From Unio delphinus (Eukaryota; Mollusca; Bivalvia; Unionida; Unionidae), in contig JAQISU010000036.1 in NCBI GenBank assembly GCA_029339505.1, forward strand, positions 5,422,001 through 5,486,000: a stretch of DNA of 64,000 nucleotides, written 5' to 3'. The position numbers were made by a program, and so were the translations under genes. The notes beneath the pieces were generated by a model, which made no database searches, was not told the origin of the DNA, and saw only the letters and a list, made by a program, of their open reading frames with translations. The first letter of the stretch is position 1. Each line of letters opens with the position of its first letter. Below, one piece after another: positions 7,888 through 17,639 of the stretch.

Positions 7888-8553
7888 TCACTTCCAATCA
7901 CTAGGTCCCACTAAAGGTAGGTATTGACAATTCGGAGACCAACGAGCATGTTCCAAGTAAGCGGAATCTTTCTGTTCCCACTCGTAAATGGATACACCAC
8001 AACTGAAACACTTGACTTTATCTCCTTCGCCCAAGTAGGAAAATCCGGCTCTGGCTAATTCTTCAGGAGTTGGTCCAGGCAGATATTTTGGCCATTTATC
8101 TTTGAAGGTTTGGAATCGACTTTTAAAGTGACAGTATTCAGGCAAACTCGTCGGGAACGAATATTCGACTCTCCTCACTTCTGTTCGATGCAGGTACGGT
8201 GAAATTCCTAGGAGTCCACGATAACGTGTGGCACCGCTTTCGCATCCCTCAGGTTTGACACGCACATCATCACTTTCCACGGTAGATATAGGGGTAGTAG
8301 TCATAGCAACGTTCCCACGATATCCAGCTGAATCGCTAACGTCACAGCGTCTGGCACCACTACAATCGTAAGGTTCACCATCGCCCTCTGTAACGCAATT
8401 ACAGTGCATACCGCAAGGACACTTACAGTTTCCTTCCGGACAACTTCCGTTGCAATGCTTGGGTCTTATCCATCCAGTACTTTTCACACTCTGGAAAGGT
8501 ACATTTGTTTTACAATCCCCAAACTTGAATGATGTTTGTTTAAATGGATTCAT
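7888..8553 (-). CDS. BIR-domain (IAP-like) protein with metallothionein-like Cys cluster (221 aa)
   Basis: The intact frame runs from ATG 8553 to TGA 7888. Residues about 145-212 form one BIR domain with zinc ligands C182, C185, H202 and C209 (KCFSC and EHARWSPNC) and the typical AGFSYLG segment. BIR proteins bind caspases or IAP antagonists, so an anti-apoptotic role is likely in family terms. Residues 34-70 hold nine cysteines, several as C-x-C (NCKCPCGMHCNC), like molluscan metallothioneins; this is an unusual partner for a BIR domain. No RING finger follows. A TATAAAAA lies about 58 bases upstream. The gene sits between the polymerase and small accessory genes and may be a captured host gene. 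Confidence 0.8.
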   Translation of the reverse strand: MNPFKQTSFKFGDCKTNVPFQSVKSTGWIRPKHCNGSCPEGNCKCPCGMHCNCVTEGDGEPYDCSGARRCDVSDSAGYRGNVAMTTTPISTVESDDVRVKPEGCESGATRYRGLLGISPYLHRTEVRRVEYSFPTSLPEYCHFKSRFQTFKDKWPKYLPGPTPEELARAGFSYLGEGDKVKCFSCGVSIYEWEQKDSAYLEHARWSPNCQYLPLVGPSDWK

Positions 8554-8587
8554 CTTCTTTTCGCTTGGCTGTGTTAGTCACAATGAA

Positions 8588-11500
8588 CTATTGGTCTTGG
8601 ACAATGTCCCTTTTTATATGCTGCCCAATTTCGACGTGACCGTACGGGAGAGTGAAGTGATTGGGAAGTCGTACTCTTTTTTGGTACACGATTTGATATA
8701 TTTTTTCCAAAGGTCGGCTAACGATTTGGTGTGTAGGTAAACGGACAATCTTGTACGGTTCGTAGTTAGTCACTTAAAACGTTTCATCCTGTCCCGACTG
8801 TAAGTCTTCTTGTAGCACGTTAAAGTTCACCACTCGACTGGTGCGATAATTGAGAGTCAATCCTTTCACTTTACATTCGGTGTGCATTTCTCCTTGTGGG
8901 TCTCGGTATTCGTAGCCGTAATTTTTAGGACCGCCACTTGCAAAACATAGAATCTTGTCGTTGGGATGTCCATCGGTCCAGGCTCCTAAAGGGTCTCCTT
9001 CGATGACAGGGTTACACTGGTTCGGTCGGTGAATGTAGATGCAACTGTCCGTGTCAAAATACAACACACGATCTCCTAACAGTTCTAACACTTCGTACAA
9101 TTTTAAACGAGCGTGGGCTGTCACGTAAGCCGCAATGATGACATTTCCAAATTTGTCGGCTTCTACAAAGTCTAGTTCTTCTTCGTAATTGACTAAGATC
9201 AAGTCCTCACGAATGACGTCCACGTGTTTCATGACTTTGGTTGGGTCGTGAATCATCTGGAAGTAGCGAGACGGCTCGGACAAATACTCCGTCTTGGGTA
9301 AAGAGGGTCGTTGTGCCATTTTACCCCACAAACAATTGAGCATCACTTTGGCAAACGATCGCCGTCCTTCATTTTTCTCGATGTGGTCTAAAGTGATACC
9401 TTCCTGCTCCCTATATTTTTCTTTGAATATCTTTTGGTCTTCGGGAGTGTGACACCAGAAAGGATAGCCACTAGCTTCTTGTTTTAGTTTTAAAAAGGCA
9501 TCCACGTAGTCTGCAAAAATACCTTTCTGTGTCTCGTCGCCCTTGCGGTATTGTTGTGTCTTGTGAAAGTGATAAATTTCGTACACTTCTAACAGTTGGT
9601 ATCCCAGGTCCAGTGCTTTAAACAATTCCACGCTCACCCACGTTCCTGTCAAGGCGCGTTTTTCCTGGCTGTGCTGACAAGGTTGGTCTTGGATGCACAT
9701 TTCGTCACAAGTGCGACACAAAGGAAACATCAGTTTTCCTTGGCAATGGTGAGGTAAAACGGGATGGTACAAGTCTGTGGGAGGTAAGACTTTACACTTG
9801 ATCAATCCTTCGTACTGACGAATGTGGTCCAAGTCAATGTGTTATGTCATCAATTCTGGGTGCCCTACGGGAAAGTGACAATATTTGCACACGTAAGGAT
9901 ACAGCGAACACACGTCCAAGTATTTGATTTCTTCTCCGCTCGGTACAGCAAACAAGTGGCATTCGTTCGTCCTCCGTACAAACTATCCCGAGGGTTCAAT
10001 GGGTCCACCAACTTGTAACTTTCTACGATGCGTTTAAACTCGGGATCGGTTTTCAAACGCAGATCTTACTCGTGTTCCGACATTTCCACTACCTGGTATC
10101 CTTGTTGTTCTAACTTCAAACGTCGTTGACAAGTTGTCTGGTACAAATCTTCCATGGTTCGTTGTAAAAACTGATTTTTGGTGTTACGCTGAGGGTAGCA
10201 TAGGGGACATCCGTGAAATAAACATCCGTTAAACTCGTACACGATCTGAGGGTTTTCTAAGTCCCATCCATCTACCGAATACGTTCCGATGGTCTTTTCG
10301 CCTCCTCCGTTGCGAGCGTGTTGGATCCATTTGTCTTCCTTGTCGCACAAGTAATGAAGCCAGCGTAGGGCTTTAACCGAGTATTGACGTTTGACAAAAT
10401 TTGTCGTTTGAGGACTGATGACCGCTAGAGTATTTTCGGGCATAAAGCGCTTTCGGTACACTAAGGAACATGCTTTGGAAATGGTACAAGCTTCTTTCAA
10501 AGGATCGATCCCTCCGTATTCCATGAACAATTCTCGAAATTTTCCATAACAGCGTCGTAAAATGTCCACGTCAGATCGACAATACTTTAAAATTTCTTCT
10601 TGAAAGTCAAAGGGGTCCGAGGCGTGAGTCTGGTACCAAGCATGGAAAGCTTCTCGTTTTTCGGTGCGCATGTTGTCGGGGTCGTAGTCGTCAACCTCAG
10701 GCAAATGGGGTAGAATGGCATGTTGATTGGCTTCGGTATTAAAAAAGTGTGGAAAATAACCTTTGGCCATTTCTGTCATTCCAAACGTTTTAGGCATGCG
10801 ACTCAAAGGCATGGCCAAGTAACACATCGAATCTTTAAACTGTACTTGTCCTACTTGCATAGAAATGATTTTGGCTCCGTTCAAGGTCACTTGAGGCCGT
10901 TCGGTACTTTGTTCCGCATAGTATCTAAGCAGAAATTGCCCATCGTATCCCGAGAAATTGTGAGCCATGACCGTGGCATGGCAATGACACTCTCCGTAAC
11001 GTTCGATGTCTTCTGGACTCCACGTTTCATCGATGGGGTTTAGGATCCATTGGGCAAAATCGGCTAGCGTATTTGACCCTCAAAAGATTTTTTCACGTCC
11101 TCCAGGAATCTTGCTGCAGTAAGGGCAATGACTAAAGATAGGTTCTTGGATGCACTGCTCGCACGCACGGTGAGCCACGCAGAAATTAGGAATGTGAATA
11201 CCAGTTTCTTGCATGCATTCGAAATCAAAAAAGATAAAATTCTCTTTCTTCTGGGTATCTTTTGGTTGGGGTTGATATTTTTGAATGAAGCATTCGTGCT
11301 CCAAGTCCACAATTTGGCGACAAATGTGACATCGTTTCTTCCCTCGACAAACGTGTAACTTAACACTATTGGTACGTATGCCTTGTCCACAAGTAGGACA
11401 CAATCTCAGAAGCTGACAAGTACTTTTCTGCTTTGAACCTTGCATCTTCAAATGTTGTTGGTAACAGGTAAGATTGACAAAAGTTCGCTGACACACAGGG

Positions 11501-12645
11501 CAATGCACTCGTACATGTCCTTTGTCCAGACAAGGTTGAGAGGCCAAACATCCCTCACATTTCGATCCACAATGCTTGTGTTGTTCTCGATTGTTATAAC
11601 CATAGTCACATTTTTCACAGTAGTAACTGAATTTCAGAAATCCAGTGATACTGGTAATGGTATCAAAATGACCATCATGATGATAGACGTGAATGTATTT
11701 TCCGTCTTTGAAATCGTGGCCTCGAAACAAAAGAGGACCACGCACTTCTTGAGGGTGTACTTTCAAAGTGTAACGTGGAGCTAAGACGTCTAGCAATTTT
11801 TGCATTTCTGGAATACCGCAAGGGGTATCTTTGGATATCCCCGCTTGCTGTAACAGGAGTTCTGCTTCACTTCGTTGTTTGGCTCGGTCCGATTGTCGAA
11901 TAGTTTCCCAGGCTCTTTTCCATTCTATCGTCTCGTTCTTGTTGACATACATTTGTCCCACGACGATGGCACGGGCTAAACACATCTGGTCTTGAGGATT
12001 GTTAATTCGGACGAGGCTTCGCTTCATGTTACGAAGGCTGTCCACCAATAACACTTTTTTGCGTCCGGTCCCCTCAGGAAGAGACACGTGGGTAATGAAC
12101 AGTGTGGCTTTTCCATCGGTGATGTGAAACTTGTCGTTGGATTGTTGCACATGTTGAATTTTGTCAATGACTTTGGAAGGTGTTAATTATGATGGGCTAG
12201 TAAACTCGATCCAAACGGGAGACTTTAAATTATCGTGATGAATAGAAAGTCTCAAGCGATCGTCTTCTTTGGCTTGACATTGCTGTTTCAATGCAGTTAA
12301 CACAGAATCCCACAACTCGGTAATGAACCCTTCTGTATTCTCCAAAGGTACATTGGCCTTGAAATCTTTAAACTTTACGGCATACGTGTAAGCCGTTGTT
12401 CTAAATTTTCGAGAGGAACGCTTTTCCGTCTCTCGAATGTGATAGTAATTTTCAGGGTTTACTAAGGGTGGTGCACTTTGCTTGGACGTCGATTGCTTAA
12501 GCGTAGATTCGGGCTCACTCATGTCATCTTCAAAATCACTGGCATGAATTTGAGCCAAGACTTCAGCTACTGTGCTAGGCGATACATTACGTTTCTGTCT
12601 CTTACTATCTTTTCCTTTCTCCACAACATGATGTGGTCTTTTCAT
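8588..12645 (-). pseudogene. protein-primed family B DNA polymerase of Polinton, disrupted
   Basis: About 1,350 codons from ATG 12645 to TAG 8588 read as one pPolB. In order: N-terminal domain (12645-11500), Cys/His zinc-binding cluster (about 11600-11300), Exo I IFFDFECMQETG (near 11220), Exo II HNFSGYDGQF (near 10950), Exo III YCRSDVDIL (near 10570), motif A SLYP (near 9915, in a shifted frame), motif B KVMLNCLWGK (near 9340), motif C YFDTDSCIYI (near 9050) and the C-terminal FTLPYGH end. The frame is cut by TAA 12187, TGA 11080, TAA 10066, a one-base shift near 9935-9945, TAA 9842 and TAA 8774. All motifs survive, so decay looks recent. A TATA box lies upstream, shared back to back with the zinc-knuckle gene. 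Confidence 0.9.
8611..8618 (-). promoter_or_regulatory. TATA-like box for the BIR gene
   Basis: The minus strand reads TATAAAAA here, 58 bases before ATG 8553, inside the last codons of the polymerase gene. The spacing is like that of the other TATA boxes in this element. Confidence 0.45.
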
Positions 12646-12691
12646 CTTGCCTGCAAAAAGTCAAATAACTACCTTTTAAAGACCATAACCC

Positions 12692-12725
12692 CTATATATT
12701 CATGTCCGATCCGTGCATATATAAA
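12692..12725. promoter_or_regulatory. divergent promoter with two TATA boxes
   Basis: A minus-strand TATA (ATATATAG, 12692-12699) lies about 50 bases before the polymerase ATG at 12645. A plus-strand TATATAAA (12718-12725) lies 54 bases before ATG 12779 of the zinc-knuckle gene. The boxes face away from each other within 34 bases, so this is probably a shared two-way promoter region. Confidence 0.55.
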
Positions 12726-12778
12726 GGGTTAGTGTCTAACCTTTCAGTATTCATTTCACTCTCACATTGACCAGAACA

Positions 12779-13241
12779 ATGAAAGAACCTACATAAGTGG
12801 AACTTCTCATTAGAGCTTTACGTGGGGTCATACGAAACTTTTCGTCAGACCAGCCGACGGCCTACTCTTCCTCCTATCGATATAAAAGTCAAGATACTTG
12901 CTATATCTGTAAAAAGAAAGGACATTAGGCTACAGAATGTTCAGATCGTGACAAAAAAAAAAGGTACCAATAGAGACAAAAGTCAAGATACCTGTTATTA
13001 TTGTAAAGAGAAAGGACATTGGTCTCCAAACTGCCCTAAGAAACGACAGGAGCAGGAGGAGGAGGAGGCGGAGGAAGAGGAGGAGGAGGAGGAAAGAAAT
13101 TCTGAACAGGAGGTGAAAGAGGTACCCTCCTCCAAGGAAGAACCCCGTCACGTTCACAAAAACAAGAAAAGAAGACGAAACGAAAGTGAAGAGGAAGAAG
13201 AAAAAGAAAAAGCTGTGACAGTAAAGAAAATGAAAAAATAG
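12779..13241 (+). pseudogene. zinc-knuckle protein with two CCHC repeats, disrupted
   Basis: ATG 12779 opens a frame that meets TAA at 12794 but stays open beyond it to a first zinc knuckle (SQDTCYICKKKGH), which has a TAG at 12926-12928 just after its His. A run of ten A bases (near 12954-12963) changes frame into a second, intact knuckle (CYYCKEKGHWSPNC), followed by a Glu-rich block and a Lys/Arg-rich tail (KNKKRRRNE and KKMKK). The two knuckles are 94 bases apart, a duplicated unit. CCHC knuckles bind single-stranded nucleic acid. The upstream TATATAAA is at 12718. The second half alone is open from 12822. Confidence 0.6.
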
Positions 13242-13567
13242 AAAGAGTGAAACAGAAGAAAACCTATGAACTTTTTTAAAGTGGTATTGTGTTATGTTAT
13301 GTTGTGATATTGAATTGTAACATTTGTAATAGAATACACCAGAGAGAAAAAACGTAAGTGTCTCTTGGTTTTGATTTGATAGAATAATTACCTACACTTA
13401 CACATTCATTCACTCACACGTACATCATGGGTTTTTTAAAAAATATAATAAAAAGGACTTTTGAGTATTCATTGAATTAGGCAATTGAAATAGTATTTCT
13501 TTTCGAAATAATTGGAGTGGTCCTGAAAAGGACCGTTGGTGCTTTGTGTGTTTAAAACAAAACAAAC
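13242..13567. other. intergenic stretch between convergent genes
   Basis: This stretch is AT-rich and holds no coding frame that I can support. It lies between the 3' ends of the plus-strand zinc-knuckle gene and the minus-strand coiled-coil gene, so it probably carries both polyadenylation sites; several AATAAA-like words occur. Confidence 0.4.
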
Positions 13568-14191
13568 TCAGAAACGGGATGAAATCATCTTGAGCTGTCT
13601 TAAGCCTTTGCCACGGCCAAGACCTACTTCGGGACTGGTGGTTCCTGTCAATGATTTGGTAGAAATCACTAACGGTGGTAAGGTAGACGTAGTTACAGAG
13701 AGATCGGGTTGTTTCGCTCGAGAAGGTCTTTTTCTCTTCGGTCGTGATAAAGAAGTCTGATACATTTGTTTCAGACTCCTTAACTCAGCTAAAATATCTA
13801 AAAGTACCGTCGTGACCGTTTGATTTTCACTATTTTCTTTCTGTCCTTGGTCTTCTTTCTTCTTGGTTGCTTCTGCTGCTACTGTTTCTTCCTGGTGTTT
13901 CCTTCTTGCTTCTTCTTCCTGCTGTTGCATAAGAAAAGCTTGTTCTTCTACTTTCTGTTGTTGTAAAAATCGCTCCAATTCTTCTTTTTGTCTTTGTTTA
14001 AAATCATCGACGTGTACATAAGAAGATACAGAAGGCAACGAAGGTTCCGGAATAAATTCTTGCGATGTTAAAAAATCCACAATATCTTCTGGATGTAGAT
14101 TTGACATGACTTTAGTAGTCATTGCTGTCCCATGACTTGCTGTCTCTACTCCTGGCTCACTCCAATTCATCGTCTTCTTACTGTCCGCCAT
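13568..14191 (-). CDS. coiled-coil basic protein near the Polinton right end (207 aa)
   Basis: I start this at ATG 14191 (ADSKKTMNW) because a TATA box lies 50 bases upstream; the open frame itself extends to 14332. Residues about 75-130 form a Gln/Glu/Lys-rich coiled coil (FKQRQKEELERFLQQQKVEE). A basic patch SRPKRKRPSRAKQ looks like a nuclear localisation signal, and the tail is Ser/Thr-rich. The frame is intact. I do not know the family; position at the element's end together with the TATA box suggests an early regulatory or DNA-binding role. Confidence 0.5.
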   Translation of the reverse strand: MADSKKTMNWSEPGVETASHGTAMTTKVMSNLHPEDIVDFLTSQEFIPEPSLPSVSSYVHVDDFKQRQKEELERFLQQQKVEEQAFLMQQQEEEARRKHQEETVAAEATKKKEDQGQKENSENQTVTTVLLDILAELRSLKQMYQTSLSRPKRKRPSRAKQPDLSVTTSTLPPLVISTKSLTGTTSPEVGLGRGKGLRQLKMISSRF

Positions 14192-14240
14192 GATTGACAA
14201 CTCTGTTGAATCGAATGACTGCGCACAGACGCTAGTACCT

Positions 14241-14248
14241 CTATATAG
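14241..14248 (-). promoter_or_regulatory. TATA box for the coiled-coil gene
   Basis: The palindrome CTATATAG lies 50 bases upstream of ATG 14191, matching the spacing seen at the polymerase and zinc-knuckle genes. Confidence 0.5.
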
Positions 14249-14359
14249 AAAAGGTGACGTCACAGACTGCTCTCTTCCGATTGGATGGCTGTGACTGAGT
14301 TTTGTAACGCACGTTTGGATTGGTGGATACACTCAATCCGTTTCGATCTGCTCTTCCCC

Positions 14360-14367
14360 TATAAATA
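14360..14367 (+). promoter_or_regulatory. TATA box for the 77-aa basic gene
   Basis: TATAAATA on the plus strand ends 42 bases before ATG 14410. With the box at 14241 on the other strand it makes a second divergent promoter pair. Confidence 0.5.
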
Positions 14368-14409
14368 ACCGCAGTACACGGCATTCGCTTCACCTGTTCT
14401 CATCAGAAG

Positions 14410-14643
14410 ATGTGGACTAACGTTGAATCGTCAACCCTTGTGTCTAGCATGCTGTTTAGGACTGACATACCCATGTATGTCAGATCAGCGTGGAGTGTCA
14501 TTCATAGGACGGAGACAGCTTTTTGGAAGAGAAGAGTCTATGTGGAAAGACAAGGTTGCTTGAAGAGAGTTCTCTTCTATGGACCCACAGTAAGGAGAAG
14601 TTTAAGGAAGAGAAGAAGATCTGTGAGATGTCCTCTGTGTTAA
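14410..14643 (+). CDS. small basic protein at the Polinton end (77 aa)
   Basis: ATG 14410 to TAA 14643 encodes 77 residues, rich in Arg in the second half (WKRRVYVERQGCLKR, then RRSLRKRRRSVRCPLC). The TATA box at 14360 and the preserved frame in a broken element support a real gene. There is no signal peptide or membrane segment. It may be a nucleic-acid-binding peptide; I recognise no family. Confidence 0.45.
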   Translation: MWTNVESSTLVSSMLFRTDIPMYVRSAWSVIHRTETAFWKRRVYVERQGCLKRVLFYGPTVRRSLRKRRRSVRCPLC

Positions 14644-14740
14644 CAAGACAACGTTTACATTACACATAACGGTCCTTTTCAGGGCCACTCATAGGTCTCG
14701 AAAAGATAGTAGCTTTCTTTGCCGCCATTTTTTCCCTTGT

Positions 14741-14990
14741 CCCTATATAGGCCCACCCTGTTCCATTTCCCTTGACGCTATATAGGCCCACCCTGTTCCA
14801 TTTCCCTTGACGCTATATAGGCCAACCCTGTTCCATTTCCCTTGACCCTATAGTGCCCCAAGCTGTTTTGACCCTATAGTGCCCCAAGCTGTTTTTGACT
14901 GGATTTTCCCTTGACTCCATAAATCTTGACCCTATAGTGCCCCAAGCTGTTTTTGACTGGGTTTTCCATAGACCCTATAGTGCCCCCTAT
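14741..14990. repeat. sub-terminal tandem repeats of the Polinton
   Basis: Three copies of a 36-base unit start near 14743, 14779 and 14815. Each carries CTATATAGG followed by a CCACCCTG/CCAACCCTG block and CCATTTCCCTTGAC. They pass into four copies of a related unit with CCCTATAGTGCCCC at about 14845, 14872, 14929 and 14973. Unlike the genes, this block is close to the inferred element end. The first copy holds CCTATATAGG, a perfect CC(A/T)6GG palindrome. Confidence 0.8.
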
Positions 14991-15000
14991 TACTACTAAG

Positions 15001-15249
15001 GGGCTCGTATTTGTTTGTTCATTATATCTGCTCAGATCACTATATCTATTTACAGCTATAAGTTTCACCACGTATCTTTACTCGAACCTTGGTAATTATA
15101 TCGAGGGCAGTCATCTTTTAGATAATGAGTAACAAAAAGGGGTGGGTTATATAAATTCTTATTATATTTATGCAACCCAGTGACAGTGGGCAATAAACAT
15201 ATATAAATCATCACCCCCGCGCCATGACACCTCCCTATCTCATTTCCCT
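15001..15249. other. probable host flank between Polinton and LINE remnant
   Basis: No coding frame or clear element signature is seen. Composition becomes AT-rich here, supporting the Polinton edge just to the left. Confidence 0.3.
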
Positions 15250-16254
15250 TTATTTGCTAAGAGCCCATCTCTACCTGGTGTTTTTTTTCCTTCTTAATTT
15301 CTTATTGTTCTTATAATGTTTCCTTGCGTGACGAAATCTTCACATATGTTTTTATGTTCTGTGGATATCGTCTCGCATTTTATCTCGTCAATTTGTCACT
15401 TATTCCTTGTGATGTGTAGAGTTCTCCGTAATAGTCTTGTATGTGTTTTAGTATTATATATTGTCTTTTGTTATTCTCTCTCCTTTAATATTGAGAGATT
15501 CTAAAGATTTTTTTCTTCTCCCAGTCTTCCTAGTTCTTTCCTTTTATATAGACCCTCTGCAATTTTGTATAGTTTTGTAAAGTTTCCCGTTTTAATCTCC
15601 CTCCCTTTATGTTCTTCCTTTTCCTTTTTATTAAGCTTTTCCTCTGGTGTTTATTTTTTGTATTCTGTATTGTCATGTTTCATTAAATTTTATATCATTT
15701 CTTTATTTAATTTTATTTTCCCTATCCTTAATTTTGTATATTATGTTGCTATATTTTTTTAATCTCCCGTATAAAGTGCCCAATTCTTTAATTATGTACA
15801 AAATCCCTTTTATTGTACAAATTTACATTTCTTTCTTTATTTCCTGACCAAAGTCTATGTTATCTAAGATCTTATTGTTTATTTTCCATTGTCTCCTGTC
15901 CCATTTTATCCTATTTATTTTCCTTATTTCTACGTTAATTTATAGTCCAAAAGTTTGTAATTTATATTTACTGATTTTATATATTTATTTGTTCCTGAAA
16001 GTGTCCCCCAAATAGTATTTATTATACTCCCATTATTATCTTAGTAATCGAATGTGTATTCTACCCTGTGCACTTGCAGTCTCCTGTATGTCATTCAGTT
16101 TCTGTGTCGTCAGTATGTGTTCATTTTGTCTTTAAACCTTATGTCATATGTTGTTAATTTTCCTGTTCTGTTTATGTTATCACATACACAGTTTAAATCC
16201 CTCCTGATTTTAAAATTTCCCATAGTGTATTTTTCTAAATATTTGGCCAGTTTG

Positions 16255-16890
16255 TCAATACATTAATTTATTGTGCCTATTGTTTGGAATGTACACATTG
16301 ATAAAGTTTATCCCAACCATTACACTGTGTTTTAATCTCCCCTTCAAATGGTTTCCATCCTCTATTCTTTCCCATTTAACCACTCTTTTATTTTTAATAA
16401 AACCGGCCACCCCACCCCCTCTTATATTTTTCCCTACAAAGTCGTTAGTGATTATCGAACTGTCCATACCTCTTTCCCTCTTAGTTTTCAGTCCATTATG
16501 TGTCTCCTGTATCAATAACATGTTATAGGTTTCTAATGTTTTTAATTTTTCTAATTTGTCCCTATTTATCCCATTTATGTTTATAGACAGTAAAGTTTTT
16601 GTCCTATACTTTCTGTCTATCCCAGATTGTCGACTTTTTTTTCTCCAGATTATGGTTGCTTTTTTATTTTTGCATTGTCTAAATTTGTATGTGTGTGATC
16701 CATTTGTGTTCATATATTTTTTTCTGGAGAAATGCGGGTCATCCCATATCGTATCATTGCTTGTTCGCGACTGGTAAAAATCGCTTGTTGGAAGAGTATA
16801 GTGTGTCTCTGTTCGTATTGTTCCCGTTACTCTTGTCCCTTCGAATGCGCTATCATTGTTTGTTCTCTCCGTTTTCCTTAGACTGTTCAT
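16255..16890 (-). pseudogene. LINE APE-type endonuclease domain fragment
   Basis: The 211-codon frame from ATG 16890 has TLLSININGINRDKLEKL, LLIQETH (catalytic Glu), GGGVAGFIKNKRVV and INFINVYIPNNRHNK, which follow the strand order of the endonuclease/exonuclease/phosphatase fold used by LINEs to nick target DNA. It stops early at 16255; decayed sequence in other frames continues leftward. The frame probably begins inside the original ORF2. Confidence 0.7.
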
Positions 16891-17360
16891 TCTCTTCCCT
16901 TCTTTACTTTTGTTCTCCCTTCTTTTCCTTGGCTTGTTTTCTGTCTATTTCTTCTTTTTCTACCATATTTATCGCAACGTTTTCTTTAGTGTCCTTAATA
17001 TTTTCTGTTGATGAGGTTGATATATTACTAACTTCTTTTTTAAGATTCCTTTTCATTTGTGCCATTGGTGTGGGTTGTCAGGGGTATCATTTCTAGTAGA
17101 TACCCCATGTCTGTTCTCTCCGTTTTCCTTAGACTCTTCATTCACTTCCCTTCTTTACTTTTGTTTTCCCTTTTTTTCTTTGGCTTGTTCTCTGTCTATT
17201 TCTTCTTCTTCTACCATATTTATCGCAACGTTTTCTTTAGAGTCCTTAATATTTTATGTTGATGAGGTTGATATATTACTAACCTTCTTTTTTTAAGATT
17301 CTTTTCACTGGTGCCATTGGTGTGGGTGTTGTGATGGGTATCATGCCTAGTAGATACCCC
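16856..17360. repeat. 250-bp tandem duplication inside the LINE
   Basis: Two copies of about 250 bases, starting near 16858 and 17108, share long matching blocks, for example TTCTCTCCGTTTTCCTTAGA and CCATATTTATCGCAACG, and both end in AGTAGATACCCCATG. They encode the Glu/Lys-rich linker between ORF1 and the endonuclease. They differ by scattered substitutions and short gaps. Confidence 0.85.
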
Positions 17361-17639
17361 ATGTGTTCCTCTTCTTCTACCTCCTTTCCCTTTTCACTCA
17401 GTACATCAAATGTGTTGTGGTTATTTTGTTGTTGTAATGGGCTCTTATCCTGGGGTCTTGACCATTGTGTTTCTAGGGCTTAGAATATCCCTCCACTTAT
17501 CAGCACTTGATTGGTTCTGTTTGTTTCCTCCTGTCTTATTTCCTATGCTGTTGTTGGTCGGCTTTGTGGATTTTTTTGTGGAGAATTTATTACTTTTGCC
17601 GCAATGGCACCTGCATAAGTCTTGGAGCTCTCGTTCAGT
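17361..17639 (-). other. decayed LINE linker
   Basis: The sequence joins the ORF1 remnant to the duplicated linker. No open frame is convincing. Confidence 0.3.

Larger units (their letters stand above)
1..15000 (-). mobile_element. Polinton/Maverick (adintovirus-like) element, right part
   Basis: The stretch holds the diagnostic gene set of Polintons: protein-primed family B DNA polymerase, retrovirus-type integrase with a chromodomain, FtsK/HerA packaging ATPase, major capsid protein and penton-like minor capsid protein. Most genes lie on the minus strand, packed with gaps of about 7-30 bases between many of them. The left end is outside the window, so terminal inverted repeats and the target duplication cannot be checked. 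I place the right end near 14,990-15,000, just after a tandem-repeat field, because LINE-like and AT-rich host sequence follows; this edge is inferred. Polymerase, integrase and zinc-knuckle genes are broken, so this copy is not autonomous as it stands. Confidence 0.9.

Noticed and set aside
1..14643. Adenain-type cysteine protease expected in Polintons
   Set aside because: I looked for its His/Cys motif pattern in the unassigned frames and did not find it; it may lie left of the window.
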